DNA of 64,000 nt. Source: GCA-003244245 sp050699875. GTDB lineage: Bacteria; Actinomycetota; Actinomycetes; Mycobacteriales; Pseudonocardiaceae. Every line of letters starts with the position of its first letter. The stretch's first letter is position 1. The notes under the pieces are model-generated. The model was not told the DNA's origin, did not search any database, and saw nothing but the letters and a program-made list of their open reading frames with translations. Both the position numbers and the translations under genes were made by a program. Positions 32,746-41,387 of this stretch are shown one piece after another. Where the stretch lies: positions 18,143 through 82,142 of the forward strand of contig JBOHFX010000146.1 of assembly GCA_050699875.1 (NCBI GenBank). Reading direction: 5' to 3'.

Positions 32746-34368
32746 GTGTCTCGGGTGGTGCTTCGCGTGGTTGCGGTGTGGTGCCCGGACTGGCCCGTAG
32801 TGGCCGGGGCGACCGCCGAGGGCTTGGCCGCGCAGGTTCCGGTGGCGGTGGTTGCCGTCAATCGGGTGGTTGCCTGCTCAGCGGCGGCCCGGGCGCAGGG
32901 GGTGCGCCGCGGGCAACGCCGCCGTGAGGCACAGGGCCGCTGCCCGGAGCTGGCCGTGCTCGCCGACGACCCGGACCGGGACGCCCGGGTATTCGAACCG
33001 GTGGTTGCCGCGATCGAGGCACTGGCACCCGGCGTGGAGGTGGTGCGTCCCGGACTGGTCGCGGTGCCGGTCCGCGGCCTGACCCGCTACTTCGGCAGCG
33101 AACCCGCGGTGGCCGAACGGATCGTCGATGTGGTCGCCACGCAGGCCGGAGTGGAATGCCAGATCGGCATCGCCGACGGCCTGTTCCCCGCGACCCTGGC
33201 CGCGCACCGGGGACTACTGGTGCCGCCGGGCGGTTCGGTCGGCTTTCTCGCTTCCCTGGGCATCGCGGAGCTGCACCAGCCTGCCGCTACCGGGGCTGAT
33301 CGGGCCGCGCTGGTGGACCTGCTGCACCGGCTGGGCTTGCGCACCCTCGGCGCGTTCGCCGCCCTGCCTGTCGACGACGTCGCCTCCCGGTTCGGTGTTG
33401 ACGGCGTGCGTGCGCACCGGCTCGCCAGAGGTCTCGACGAACGCCCGCTGGTCCGCCGTCACCCGCCGGTCGACCTCACCATCACCCGCCGGCTCGACCC
33501 CCCGGTGGACCGGGTCGACGCGGCGGCGTTCGCCTCCCGGGAACCCGCGGAGCAGTTGCACGCCGCACTGGCCTCCCGCGGCCTGGCCTGCGTCCGGCTC
33601 GGGGTCAGCGCCTGCACCGAGGCGGGCGAGGAGTTGCACCGGGTGTGGCGCTGCGCCGAGCCGTTGACCGCATCCGGCATCGCTGATCGGGTGCGCTGGC
33701 AGTTGGATGGCTGGTTGACCTCCCGCGGGCCCCGCCCGAGCAGTGTTGATGACTCGACCCTGCAAGCAGGTCTCGGTGGTATCACGCTGCTGCAGCTGAT
33801 TCCGGAGGAGGTGATCGGTGGGCAGGCCCTGCAGCACGGGCTGTGGGGGGAGTCGGGCGAAGACGACGAGCGGGCCAGCCGGGCACTGGTCCGGGTGCAG
33901 GGGATGCTCGGAGCCGAGGCAGTATTCACCGGAGTGCTCGGCGGCGGTCGGGATCCCACCGATCGGGTTTGCCTGGTGCGCTGGGGAGACGACCCGACTC
34001 CGGCGCGCGATGCGGATCCTCCCTGGCCGGGCCGGCTGCCTGCGCCGGCCCCCTCTCGAGTGCCTCCCCGCTCGCTAGCTGCCGAGGTGCTGGACGATGC
34101 CGGGCGTGCCGTTGGGGTGAGCGGTCGCGGGAGGCTCACCGGTGCCCCGTACCGGATCGCGGTGGATGGGAGCCCGCCGCGCCGGGTGCTGACCTGGGCC
34201 GGGCCCTGGCCGGTCGAGGAACGTTGGTGGGAGCCCGGTGGGGGACGGCGCTGCGCGCGGCTGCAAGCGGTGCTCGACACGGACCCCGAAGGGCGCGCCG
34301 CCGAGCCGCTCGCGGTGCTGCTGGCCTGCGAGGCAGGCCGTTGGCGGGTCGAGGGGATCTATGAGTAG
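32746..34368 (+). CDS. imuB: Catalytically inactive Y-family polymerase homologue ImuB
   Basis: A protein of about 540 residues. ImuB resembles DinB-type polymerases but serves as the hub joining DnaE2, ImuA' and the beta clamp. Seen here are VVAVWCPDWPVVAGATAEGL at the start, then ARAQGVRRGQRRREAQGRCP, PGLVAVPVRGLTRYFGS in the palm, LGLRTLGAFAALPVDDVASR and RHPPVDLTITRRLDPPVDRV. The palm carboxylates of active DinB enzymes are not apparent (VAVPVRGL in place of the acidic motif). The C-terminal region carries GRGRLTGAPYRIAVDGSPPR and WPVEERWWEPGGGRRCARLQ. The start is uncertain: GTG 32746, 32755 or 32758. ATG 32722 lies across the LexA box and is rejected. Confidence 0.92.
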   Translation: MSRVVLRVVAVWCPDWPVVAGATAEGLAAQVPVAVVAVNRVVACSAAARAQGVRRGQRRREAQGRCPELAVLADDPDRDARVFEPVVAAIEALAPGVEVVRPGLVAVPVRGLTRYFGSEPAVAERIVDVVATQAGVECQIGIADGLFPATLAAHRGLLVPPGGSVGFLASLGIAELHQPAATGADRAALVDLLHRLGLRTLGAFAALPVDDVASRFGVDGVRAHRLARGLDERPLVRRHPPVDLTITRRLDPPVDRVDAAAFASREPAEQLHAALASRGLACVRLGVSACTEAGEELHRVWRCAEPLTASGIADRVRWQLDGWLTSRGPRPSSVDDSTLQAGLGGITLLQLIPEEVIGGQALQHGLWGESGEDDERASRALVRVQGMLGAEAVFTGVLGGGRDPTDRVCLVRWGDDPTPARDADPPWPGRLPAPAPSRVPPRSLAAEVLDDAGRAVGVSGRGRLTGAPYRIAVDGSPPRRVLTWAGPWPVEERWWEPGGGRRCARLQAVLDTDPEGRAAEPLAVLLACEAGRWRVEGIYE

Positions 34369-34432
34369 CTCAGCCGGCCTCACCGGGAGACCGGCGAAGT
34401 GCTCGAGTCCAGGGCGAAGCCGGGATGGCGAT

Positions 34433-35128
34433 CTACACCTGGGGGCTCCTGGCGACGATTCCGCTGCTCACGTACTGGCGGGTCGGGCCGACCGTTGCGG
34501 CATATTCCGGCAGCGTGGCAGACAGGTAGGCCGAGCCTGCGGCGAATAATCCGGTGCGAAACGCACCAGGCTCCACGATCAAAAAGCGGACACCGAAGTC
34601 GACCTCCTGGCTCAGTGTCTCCGTGAGACCCTCGAGCGCGAACTTGGTCGCGCAGTATGCGCCGAAGCCAGGCGCGGTGATCTGACCACCGACGCTGGAC
34701 ATCTGCACGACGGCTCCGCCGCCTTGGCGGCGCATGTGCGGCAGGGCGGCCTTGGTCAGTGCTGCCGGTCCGAAGAAGTGCAGCTCGAACAGGTAGCGCA
34801 GCTCCTGATCGGTTGTCTCCTCTAGGGCGCCGACCTGGGTGCGGCCGGCGTTGTTGACGAGTACGTCGATGCGACCGTGCCGGGCGACGACGTCATCGAC
34901 AACCCGCGTGGCGTCCATGTCGGTGATGTCGAGGGCCAGGGCTTCGACCCGATCCGGATACCCGGCGACCAACTCGTCCAAGGCCTGCGGGCGCCGGGCG
35001 GTGGCGACCACGGTGTGGCCACCGGCGAGTGCCGCGGTGGCGATGGCGCGCCCGAATCCGCTACTGGCACCGGTGATCAGCCAGATTTGCGGCGAAGCCG
35101 CCGGACCGTTGTCCGGTGCGCTGCTCAT
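34433..35128 (-). CDS. Short-chain dehydrogenase/reductase, C-terminus truncated
   Basis: A 231-residue SDR with an intact Rossmann half: IWLITGASSGFGRAIATAAL, VATARRPQALDELV, DVLVNNAGRTQVGALEETTD, the catalytic Ser in VVQMSSVGGQ and YCATKFALEGLTETLSQEV. Related enzymes of this group continue for about 40 to 50 residues after the segment TLPEYAATVGPTRQYV. Here the frame runs only VSSGIVARSPQV to a stop, so the substrate-side C-terminal part is missing or replaced. ATG 35128 follows GGAGGT. It lies between imuB and dnaE2 on the opposite strand and is unlikely to take part in the SOS response. Confidence 0.75.
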   Translation of the reverse strand: MSSAPDNGPAASPQIWLITGASSGFGRAIATAALAGGHTVVATARRPQALDELVAGYPDRVEALALDITDMDATRVVDDVVARHGRIDVLVNNAGRTQVGALEETTDQELRYLFELHFFGPAALTKAALPHMRRQGGGAVVQMSSVGGQITAPGFGAYCATKFALEGLTETLSQEVDFGVRFLIVEPGAFRTGLFAAGSAYLSATLPEYAATVGPTRQYVSSGIVARSPQV

Positions 35129-35442
35129 GGTGTCTACCTCCATGGTGCTTCCTTAGCGAAGCGGGTGTTGGCCAGCGGGCGCACGGCCGTCGAGGACCTC
35201 GCCGGTGAAGCTGCCCTTGATGGCTTTGATGTCGGCTTAGCCACAGTACGGGCGGGAGTGCCCGCAGCGGTGTCCTCGCCAAGGGCCGCGAGTGTCTCTG
35301 ATGCCCAGCCGGGCTGACGATGTTGAGCCGGAGATCTGCTAGTATCGAACGTGTGTTCGGTAGAGTATTCGACGATCAGCCCGACGAGGTGTCCCTCTCC
35401 CCGCCGCCCGGCGTCGATCCGCCGCCTTTCTAGATCTACATC
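35129..35442. promoter_or_regulatory. Divergent region SDR/dnaE2
   Basis: It contains the dnaE2 LexA box (35345-35360) with its adjoining -10-like TAGAGT (35361-35366) and the promoter of the SDR gene. The plus-strand stretch around 35160-35310 reads as a plausible peptide (SGRTAVEDLAGEAALDGFDV) but has no start or family match and is not called. Confidence 0.5.
35345..35360. promoter_or_regulatory. LexA (SOS) box of dnaE2
   Basis: TCGAACGTGTGTTCGG matches 11 of 12 fixed positions of TCGAAC-N4-GTTCGA. TAGAGT (35361-35366) abuts it in exactly the register seen at imuA' and imuB. The dnaE2 ATG is 82 bp downstream of the box. Confidence 0.92.
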
Positions 35443-38400
35443 ATGGGCTGGAACAACCCGCCGGTGCGGTGGGCCGATCTGGAGCGGGCACTGTCCGGGA
35501 GACCCACCGGCTCCAGATCGGGGCATCGTGACGAGGAGCATCCCGGTGACGGTGGGGACAGTCCGGCGTGGACACGTCACCGGGATCACTACGAGCCGCC
35601 GCCGCTGCGACCGCTGGCCCAAACCCGGCAGCGCATCCCCTACGCCGAACTGCACTGTCACTCCAACTTCAGCTTCCTGGACGGAGCCAGCCATCCCGAG
35701 GAGCTGGTCGAGGAGGCAGCCCGGTTAGGTCTGGACGCGATCGCGATCACCGACCACGACGGGATGTACGGGGTGGTGCGCTTCGCCGAGGCGGCCCGCG
35801 AGCTGGGCGTCAAGACCGTATTCGGGGCGGAGCTGTCCCTTGGTCTCACCGCGCCTCAGAACGGGATCCCCGACCCGGAGGGGGAGCACCTGCTCGTGCT
35901 GGCTCGCGATCCCGAGGGTTATCGCAGGCTGTCCCGAGTGATCAGCGACGCCCAGATCGCCGGGAAGGAGAAGGGCAAGCCGGTCTACGACCTCGACGCA
36001 GTGGCAGCCGCCGCGGGTGGGCACTGGGTGGTGCTCACCGGTTGCCGCAAGGCAGCGGTGCGCCGGGCACTGGAGCGTGACGGCCCGGTTGCTGCGGCGG
36101 CGCAGCTACGCCGGCTGATCGAACTGTTCGGCTCCGACCACGTCGTCGTCGAGTTCACCGCCAACGGCCTGGCCGACGACACCGAGCGCAACGACGCACT
36201 CGCCGCGCTGGCCGCAGCGCACGGGCTGGATACCGTCGCCACCACCGCCGCGCACTACGCCACCCCGTCGCGGCACCGACTGGCCACCGCGCTGGCCGCG
36301 GTCCGGGCCCGGCGCAGCCTGGACGAAATGGATGGCTGGCTGCCGGCCGCGGCAACGGCGCATCTGCGCTCAGGGGCCGAGATGGCCGACCGGTTCGCCC
36401 GCTGGCCAGGGGCCGTCGAGCGGGCTGCCGCGCTGGGCCGGGAGTGCTCTTTCGACCTGCAGCTGGTGGCACCGGACCTGCCGCCGTTCGACGTCTCCGG
36501 CAGCTACACCGAGGCCAGCTGGCTGCGCGAGCTCACCTGGCTCGGCGCGGCCACCCGCTACGGCAGTTACGACGAGCGCCCCGGTGCCTACCACCAGATC
36601 GAGCACGAGCTGGCCGTCATCGAGGACAAGAACTTCCCCGGCTACTTCCTCATCGTCCACGACATCGTGGCGTTCTGCCGGCGCGCCGACATCTTCTGCC
36701 AGGGTCGCGGCTCAGCGGCCAATTCCGCGGTCTGCTACGCGCTGGGTATCACCAGCGTCGACGCGGTGGCGATGGACCTGCTGTTCGAACGGTTCCTTGC
36801 CCCGGATCGGGACGGCTACCCCGACATCGACCTGGACATCGAGTCCGACCGCCGCGAGGAGGCCATCCAGTACGTCTACCAGAAGTATGGCCGTGACCGC
36901 GCTGCCCAGGTCGCCAACGTGATCACCTACCGGGCTCGCTCGGCGGTGCGGGACGTGGCCAAGGCGCTGGGCTACTCGACCGGCGCCCAGGACGCCTGGG
37001 GCAAGCAGATCGACCGCTGGGGACCACTGGGGAAGGCCGGAGCAGAGACCGACATTCCCGAACCGGTGCTGGTGCTGGCCGCCGAGCTGGAGGGATTCCC
37101 GCGGCACCTGGGCATCCACTCCGGTGGCATGGTGATCTGTTCCCGTCCCGTCGCCGAGGTCTGCCCGGTGGAGTGGGCACGGATGGACAACCGGTCGGTG
37201 GTGCAGTGGGACAAGGATGACTGCGCGGCGGCCGGTCTGGTCAAGTTCGATCTGCTGGGGCTCGGGATGCTCTCCGCGCTGCATTACGCGGTCGATCTGG
37301 TGGCCCGCCACCACCGGCACCGGGTGCAGCTGTCGGATCTGCAGCCAACCGACCCGGCCGTGTACGCGATGCTGGCACGGGCCGATTCGGTCGGGGTGTT
37401 CCAGGTGGAGTCCCGCGCGCAGATGGCCACCCTGCCCCGGCTCAAACCGCGCTGCTTCTACGACCTGGTGGTCGAGGTGGCGCTGATCCGCCCCGGCCCA
37501 ATCCAGGGCGGCTCGGTGCATCCCTACATCCGGCGCCGCAACGGCCAGGAGGCCTGGGATTACGACCACCCGCTGCTGGCCAACGCGCTGCGCAAGACGC
37601 TGGGGGTGCCGCTGTTCCAGGAGCAACTGATGCAGATGGCCATCGACGTCGCCGACTTCTCCGCCGCCGAGGCCGACGAGCTGCGCCGCGCGATGGGCGC
37701 CAAACGGTCCACCGAGCGGATGGAACGGCTCCGTGGGCGGCTGTTCGACGGGATGGCCCGTCATGGCATCACGGGGGAGCTTGCCGAGAAGATCTATGCC
37801 AAGCTGCTGGCCTTCGCCAACTTCGGCTTCCCAGAGAGCCACTCGATCAGCTTCGCCGCACTGGTCTACTACAGCGCCTGGTTCAAGCACTACTACCCGG
37901 CGGCGTTCTGCGCCGCCCTGCTACAAGCCCAGCCGATGGGCTTCTACTCCCCGCAATCGTTGATCGCCGACGCTCGACGCCACGGCGTCACCGTCCGCGG
38001 TCCCGAAATCAATACCAGCGGGGTGCACGCCGGGCTGGAACCAGCTGCGGAGGGCGCGCCGGAGCAGGCGGTGCGGCTGGGACTGGCCATGGTGCGCACG
38101 GTGGGCCAGCCGCTGGCCACCCGGCTGGTCGCCGAGCGGAAGGCGCATGGCCGCTACCGCAGCATCACCGACGTCGCGCACCGGGTGGGGCTGACTACCG
38201 CCCAGGCCGAGGCGCTGGCCACCGGTGGGGCCTTCGACGAGCTTTCCCCACAACGCCGGCAGGCGCTGTGGTCGGCCGGAGCGGTGGCCGCGCAGCGACC
38301 CGACCGGCTGCCCGGCATCGCGGTAGGCGTCGCCGCCCCACCACTGCCCGGGATGAGCGCGCTGGAACTCGCCGCGGCCGACGTCTGGGCCACCGGGGTG

Positions 38401-38766
38401 TCTCCAGACAGCTTTCCCACCCAGTTCCTCCGGGCTGATCTGGCCAAGCTGGGCGTGGTGCCCGCTGCCGAACTGCGGGAAAGGGAGGACGGGCAACGGG
38501 TGCTGGTCGCCGGTGCGGTGACCCACCGGCAGCGCCCCGCCACCGCGGGCGGGGTCACCTTCCTCAACCTGGAGGACGAGACCGGCATGGTGAACGTGAT
38601 CTGCTCACCGGGTTTCTGGGTCCGGTACCGCACCATCGTGCGAGCCTGCCCGGCACTACTGCTGCGCGGCCGGCTGCAGATCGCCGAGGGCGTGATCAAC
38701 GTGCTGGCCGAGCACGCCGCACCCCTGGACATGCGAGTGCGCTCACACTCTCGCAACTTCCGCTGA
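35443..38766 (+). CDS. dnaE2: Error-prone DNA polymerase III alpha subunit DnaE2
   Basis: A 1107-residue C-family polymerase, full length for DnaE2. The PHP domain is near the N-terminus (YAELHCHSNFSFLDGASHPE, AIAITDHDGMYG). Next comes the palm with the catalytic carboxylates in PDIDLD (residues 460-465) and the earlier CQGRGSAANSAVCYALGI motif, then fingers and the helix-hairpin-helix (YRSITDVAHRVGLTTAQAEA). The OB fold reads RVLVAGAVTHRQRPATAGGV and FLNLEDETGMVNVICSPGFW. DnaE2 copies past lesions with ImuB and ImuA' and causes damage-induced mutation. The start MGWNNPPVRWADLERALSGR is typical. It is LexA-controlled. Confidence 0.97.
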   Translation: MGWNNPPVRWADLERALSGRPTGSRSGHRDEEHPGDGGDSPAWTRHRDHYEPPPLRPLAQTRQRIPYAELHCHSNFSFLDGASHPEELVEEAARLGLDAIAITDHDGMYGVVRFAEAARELGVKTVFGAELSLGLTAPQNGIPDPEGEHLLVLARDPEGYRRLSRVISDAQIAGKEKGKPVYDLDAVAAAAGGHWVVLTGCRKAAVRRALERDGPVAAAAQLRRLIELFGSDHVVVEFTANGLADDTERNDALAALAAAHGLDTVATTAAHYATPSRHRLATALAAVRARRSLDEMDGWLPAAATAHLRSGAEMADRFARWPGAVERAAALGRECSFDLQLVAPDLPPFDVSGSYTEASWLRELTWLGAATRYGSYDERPGAYHQIEHELAVIEDKNFPGYFLIVHDIVAFCRRADIFCQGRGSAANSAVCYALGITSVDAVAMDLLFERFLAPDRDGYPDIDLDIESDRREEAIQYVYQKYGRDRAAQVANVITYRARSAVRDVAKALGYSTGAQDAWGKQIDRWGPLGKAGAETDIPEPVLVLAAELEGFPRHLGIHSGGMVICSRPVAEVCPVEWARMDNRSVVQWDKDDCAAAGLVKFDLLGLGMLSALHYAVDLVARHHRHRVQLSDLQPTDPAVYAMLARADSVGVFQVESRAQMATLPRLKPRCFYDLVVEVALIRPGPIQGGSVHPYIRRRNGQEAWDYDHPLLANALRKTLGVPLFQEQLMQMAIDVADFSAAEADELRRAMGAKRSTERMERLRGRLFDGMARHGITGELAEKIYAKLLAFANFGFPESHSISFAALVYYSAWFKHYYPAAFCAALLQAQPMGFYSPQSLIADARRHGVTVRGPEINTSGVHAGLEPAAEGAPEQAVRLGLAMVRTVGQPLATRLVAERKAHGRYRSITDVAHRVGLTTAQAEALATGGAFDELSPQRRQALWSAGAVAAQRPDRLPGIAVGVAAPPLPGMSALELAAADVWATGVSPDSFPTQFLRADLAKLGVVPAAELREREDGQRVLVAGAVTHRQRPATAGGVTFLNLEDETGMVNVICSPGFWVRYRTIVRACPALLLRGRLQIAEGVINVLAEHAAPLDMRVRSHSRNFR

Positions 38767-38797
38767 GCATCGAGCTGGGCCGCCCCGGCGTGGAGCT

Positions 38798-38860
38798 TGA
38801 TCACGGGTTATGTGCATTCCGCGACAGGATTTGTCGCTCATCGCACACAAGCCGCGATCA
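38798..38860. repeat. 63-bp symmetric imperfect palindrome
   Basis: The outer arms tgatcacgggttatgtgc (38798-38815) and gcacacaagccgcgatca (38843-38860) pair at 15 of 18 positions. Inner arms gcgaca/tgtcgc (38821-38826, 38832-38837) pair perfectly around a 5-base loop. The two 5-base gaps are equally placed, so the element is exactly symmetric. It lies 31 bp after dnaE2 and 45 bp before the pentapeptide gene. It may act as a terminator or be a copy of a dispersed palindromic repeat. Confidence 0.8.
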
Positions 38861-38905
38861 TGTCGGGAAAGCGGACCGTTGGGGCAACTCTGAAAAGGTG
38901 AGGGC

Positions 38906-39532
38906 ATGCCTGAGACCGTCGAGGGGGATTTCACGAGCGCTGACTTCACCGATGCGGTGTTCGCCGACCAGGAGTGGGAGGGGCGTTGCTTCGTCGGCTG
39001 CCGGTTCACCGACGCCGACCTGCGCGGGCTGCGCACCCGCAACTGCCGGTTTACCAACTGCGACTTCACCCGCGCCGACCTCGGCGCCTCCGAACACCGC
39101 GCGACCGCCTTCCATACCTGCACCTTCCAGCGTACGACGCTGTCCGGCTCGGCGCTGGAGCGCTGCTCCCTGCTGGGCAGCACGGTCAGCGACTGCCGGT
39201 TGCGGCCGTGGACGCTGCGCGAGGTCGACCTGCGCCTCACCGCGCTGGGTCACGCCGATCTGCGGGAGGTCGTGCTCGCCGGGTTGCGGCTGGCCGAGGC
39301 GAACCTGGCGCAGGCAGACCTGCGCGGTGCCGACCTCTCCGGAGCCGACTTGACGGGGGCACGGCTGCTCAACGCTCGACTGGAGGGCGCTGACCTGCGC
39401 GGGGCCCGGTTGGACGCCGATGCACTGGTGCAGGCGCGGTTGTCCGGGGCGCGGATCGATGTGGACACTGCGATCCGCTTCGCCGAAGCCAACGGGTTGC
39501 GGGTGGACTTCGGCTCACACCCGGGGTCGTGA
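38906..39532 (+). CDS. Pentapeptide-repeat protein
   Basis: A 208-residue protein built of A(D/N)LXX repeats that fold into a right-handed quadrilateral beta helix. The N-terminal half is irregular (DFTSADFTDAVFADQEWEG, CDFTRADLGASEHRATAF). The C-terminal half is regular: EVDLRLTALGHADLREVVLA, NLAQADLRGADLSGADLTGA. Some relatives mimic DNA and protect gyrase from quinolones (Qnr, MfpA), but this protein lacks other evidence for that. It has no signal peptide. ATG 38906 has AAGGTGAGG upstream. Its stop overlaps the next gene's GTG by 4 bp, so the two are coupled. Confidence 0.9.
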   Translation: MPETVEGDFTSADFTDAVFADQEWEGRCFVGCRFTDADLRGLRTRNCRFTNCDFTRADLGASEHRATAFHTCTFQRTTLSGSALERCSLLGSTVSDCRLRPWTLREVDLRLTALGHADLREVVLAGLRLAEANLAQADLRGADLSGADLTGARLLNARLEGADLRGARLDADALVQARLSGARIDVDTAIRFAEANGLRVDFGSHPGS

Positions 39533-40509
39533 CACCACCGACCCGGCGTGGGCGCTCAATAGGAACCGCGGTGAGCGTCGGGCTCGGGGTGGCGGTGGCC
39601 GTCCAGACCCGGATCAATGGTGAGTTGGGCCAGCGGATCGACGACGGGGTAGTCGCTGCCCTGCTGTCCAATACCGGCGGCCTGCTCCTGCTGGCGGTGC
39701 TGGCCGCGATGCTGCCCGGAATGCGCCGCGGACTGGGCCGGGTCGCTGCCGCGGTCCGGGGCCGCCGGTTGCGGCCCTACCAGCTGCTCGGCGGGGTCTG
39801 TGGGGCGTTCCTGGTGGCCACTCAGGGGCTCACCGTTGCGGCCATCGGCGTGGCGGTCTTCACCGTCGCGGTGGTGGCCGGGCAGACCGCCAGCGGGCTG
39901 CTGGTGGACCGGGCCGGCGTGGGGCCGGGCGGGCCACTGGCGGTCAGCGTGCGCCGCGTCGCCGCTGCGATCCTGGCGTTGGCGGCCGTGGTGTTGGCGA
40001 TATCCGACCGGCTCGATGCGTCGCCCTCCCTGTGGTTGGTCATGGCGCCCGCGCTGGCCGGAGTGGGTATCGCCTGGCAGCAGGCGGTGAACGGACTGGT
40101 CGCCAGGGCCGCCCGCGACGACGGGCCGCCGTTGGCCGGGATGCTGCCGGCCGCGTTGGTCAACTTCTGGTTTGGCACCGTTGCGCTGGTGCTCGTCGCG
40201 GCAGCGGAGGTCGCGATTCGCGGGCTGCCACAACCGCTGCCCACGCAGCCGTGGCTTTTCGTCGGTGGTGCGCTGGGTGCGCTGGTCGCCGCTGCCGCTG
40301 CCGCGATCGTCCCGATCACCGGGGTGCTCCTGCTGGGATTGGGAACCGTGGCCGGTCAACTCGTCGGAGCGCTACTGCTTGACCTGTTCCTGCCGACCGG
40401 AGACAACCAGCTCACCGCCACCACCCTGGTCGGCACCGCCTTGACCTTGGTGGCGGTCACGATGATCGCCCTGCCAGATAGCCGTCGGGTCAGGCGCCGT
40501 CGAGGGTGA
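39529..40509 (+). CDS. DMT-superfamily transporter (DUF606/YdcZ-like)
   Basis: A 326-residue membrane protein with ten predicted helices. It is an internal duplication of two five-helix units, as in the DUF606 family: VSVGLGVAVAVQTRINGELG begins the first, and WLVMAPALAGVGIAWQQAVN begins the second. Conserved short motifs are NTGGLLLLAVLAAMLPG in the first half and ALVNFWFGTVALVLVA in the second. The substrate is unknown; small metabolites or drugs are exported by related proteins. GTG 39529 overlaps the pentapeptide stop. The next gene, folD, begins within about 25 bp, so the three genes probably form one operon. Confidence 0.87.
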   Translation: MTPPTRRGRSIGTAVSVGLGVAVAVQTRINGELGQRIDDGVVAALLSNTGGLLLLAVLAAMLPGMRRGLGRVAAAVRGRRLRPYQLLGGVCGAFLVATQGLTVAAIGVAVFTVAVVAGQTASGLLVDRAGVGPGGPLAVSVRRVAAAILALAAVVLAISDRLDASPSLWLVMAPALAGVGIAWQQAVNGLVARAARDDGPPLAGMLPAALVNFWFGTVALVLVAAAEVAIRGLPQPLPTQPWLFVGGALGALVAAAAAAIVPITGVLLLGLGTVAGQLVGALLLDLFLPTGDNQLTATTLVGTALTLVAVTMIALPDSRRVRRRRG

Positions 40510-40532
40510 GTACCGGTGCAAGGATGTCTCTC

Positions 40533-41387
40533 GTGAGCGCGACGTTGCTGGACGGCAAGAAGACCAGAGAAGAGATCTTCGCCGATCTCAAGAAGCGGGT
40601 GGCCGCGTTGCGCAGTGCCGGAGTGACTCCCGGGCTGGGCACCGTCATCGTCGGCGACGATCCCGGCTCGCACGCCTACGTGCGGGGTAAGCACAGCGAT
40701 TGCGTCAAGGTCGGTATCGCGTCTATCCGTTACGACCTGCCCGCGACCACCACTCAGGACGAGCTGTTCGCGGTGATCGAGGAGCTGAACGCTGACCCCG
40801 CCTGCACCGGCTACCTGGTGCAGCTGCCGTTGCCGAGCGGGTTGGACACCGGTGCCGTGCTGGCCCGGGTCGACCCGGCCAAGGACGCCGATGGCCTGCA
40901 CCCGGTGAACCTGGGCCTTCTCGTGCTGGGTGGATCGGGACCGCTGCCCTGCACCCCCCGCGGGATCGTGGAGTTGCTGCGCCGTTACGACGTGCCGCTG
41001 GCCGGTGCAGCCGTCACCATCGTGGGCCGCGGCATCACCGTCGGCCGCCCGTTGGGGTTGTTGCTGACCCGGCGCAGCGAGAACGCCACGGTCACGCTGT
41101 GCCACACCGGTACCCGCGACCTGGCGGCCGAGGTGTCCCGCGCCGACATCGTGGTGGTTGCGGCTGGGCGACCGGGGCTGATCACACCCGAGATGGTCAA
41201 GCCAGGTGCCGCGGTGGTCGACGTCGGGATCAGCCGCACGTCCGCCGGGCTGACCGGCGACGTCGACCCGGCGGTGGCCGAGGTTGCCGGGTACCTGGCG
41301 CCGGTTCCGGGTGGAGTGGGCCCGATGACCAGGGCGATGCTGCTCGCCAACGTCGTCGAGGCAGCCGAGCTGATGGGCCCGACGTGA
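40533..41387 (+). CDS. folD: Methylenetetrahydrofolate dehydrogenase/methenyltetrahydrofolate cyclohydrolase
   Basis: FolD interconverts 5,10-methylene- and 10-formyl-tetrahydrofolate with NADP and supplies the formyl donor for purN and purH. The 284-residue protein begins with a normal SATLLDGKKTREEIFADLKK. The catalytic Lys is in HAYVRGKHSDCVKVGIASIR (Tyr-x3-Lys). Folate and NADP motifs are YLVQLPLPSGLDTGAVLARV, DPAKDADGLHPVNLG and TIVGRGITVGRPLGLLLTRR. GTG 40533 has AAGGA at 8 bases; starts at 40524 or 40506 would add a few residues. Its end overlaps the DUF3017 gene by 4 bp. Confidence 0.96.
   Translation: MSATLLDGKKTREEIFADLKKRVAALRSAGVTPGLGTVIVGDDPGSHAYVRGKHSDCVKVGIASIRYDLPATTTQDELFAVIEELNADPACTGYLVQLPLPSGLDTGAVLARVDPAKDADGLHPVNLGLLVLGGSGPLPCTPRGIVELLRRYDVPLAGAAVTIVGRGITVGRPLGLLLTRRSENATVTLCHTGTRDLAAEVSRADIVVVAAGRPGLITPEMVKPGAAVVDVGISRTSAGLTGDVDPAVAEVAGYLAPVPGGVGPMTRAMLLANVVEAAELMGPT

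Noticed and set aside
38906..39532. Quinolone-resistance role for the pentapeptide protein
   Set aside because: Pentapeptide repeats alone do not show gyrase binding, and no other evidence is present.
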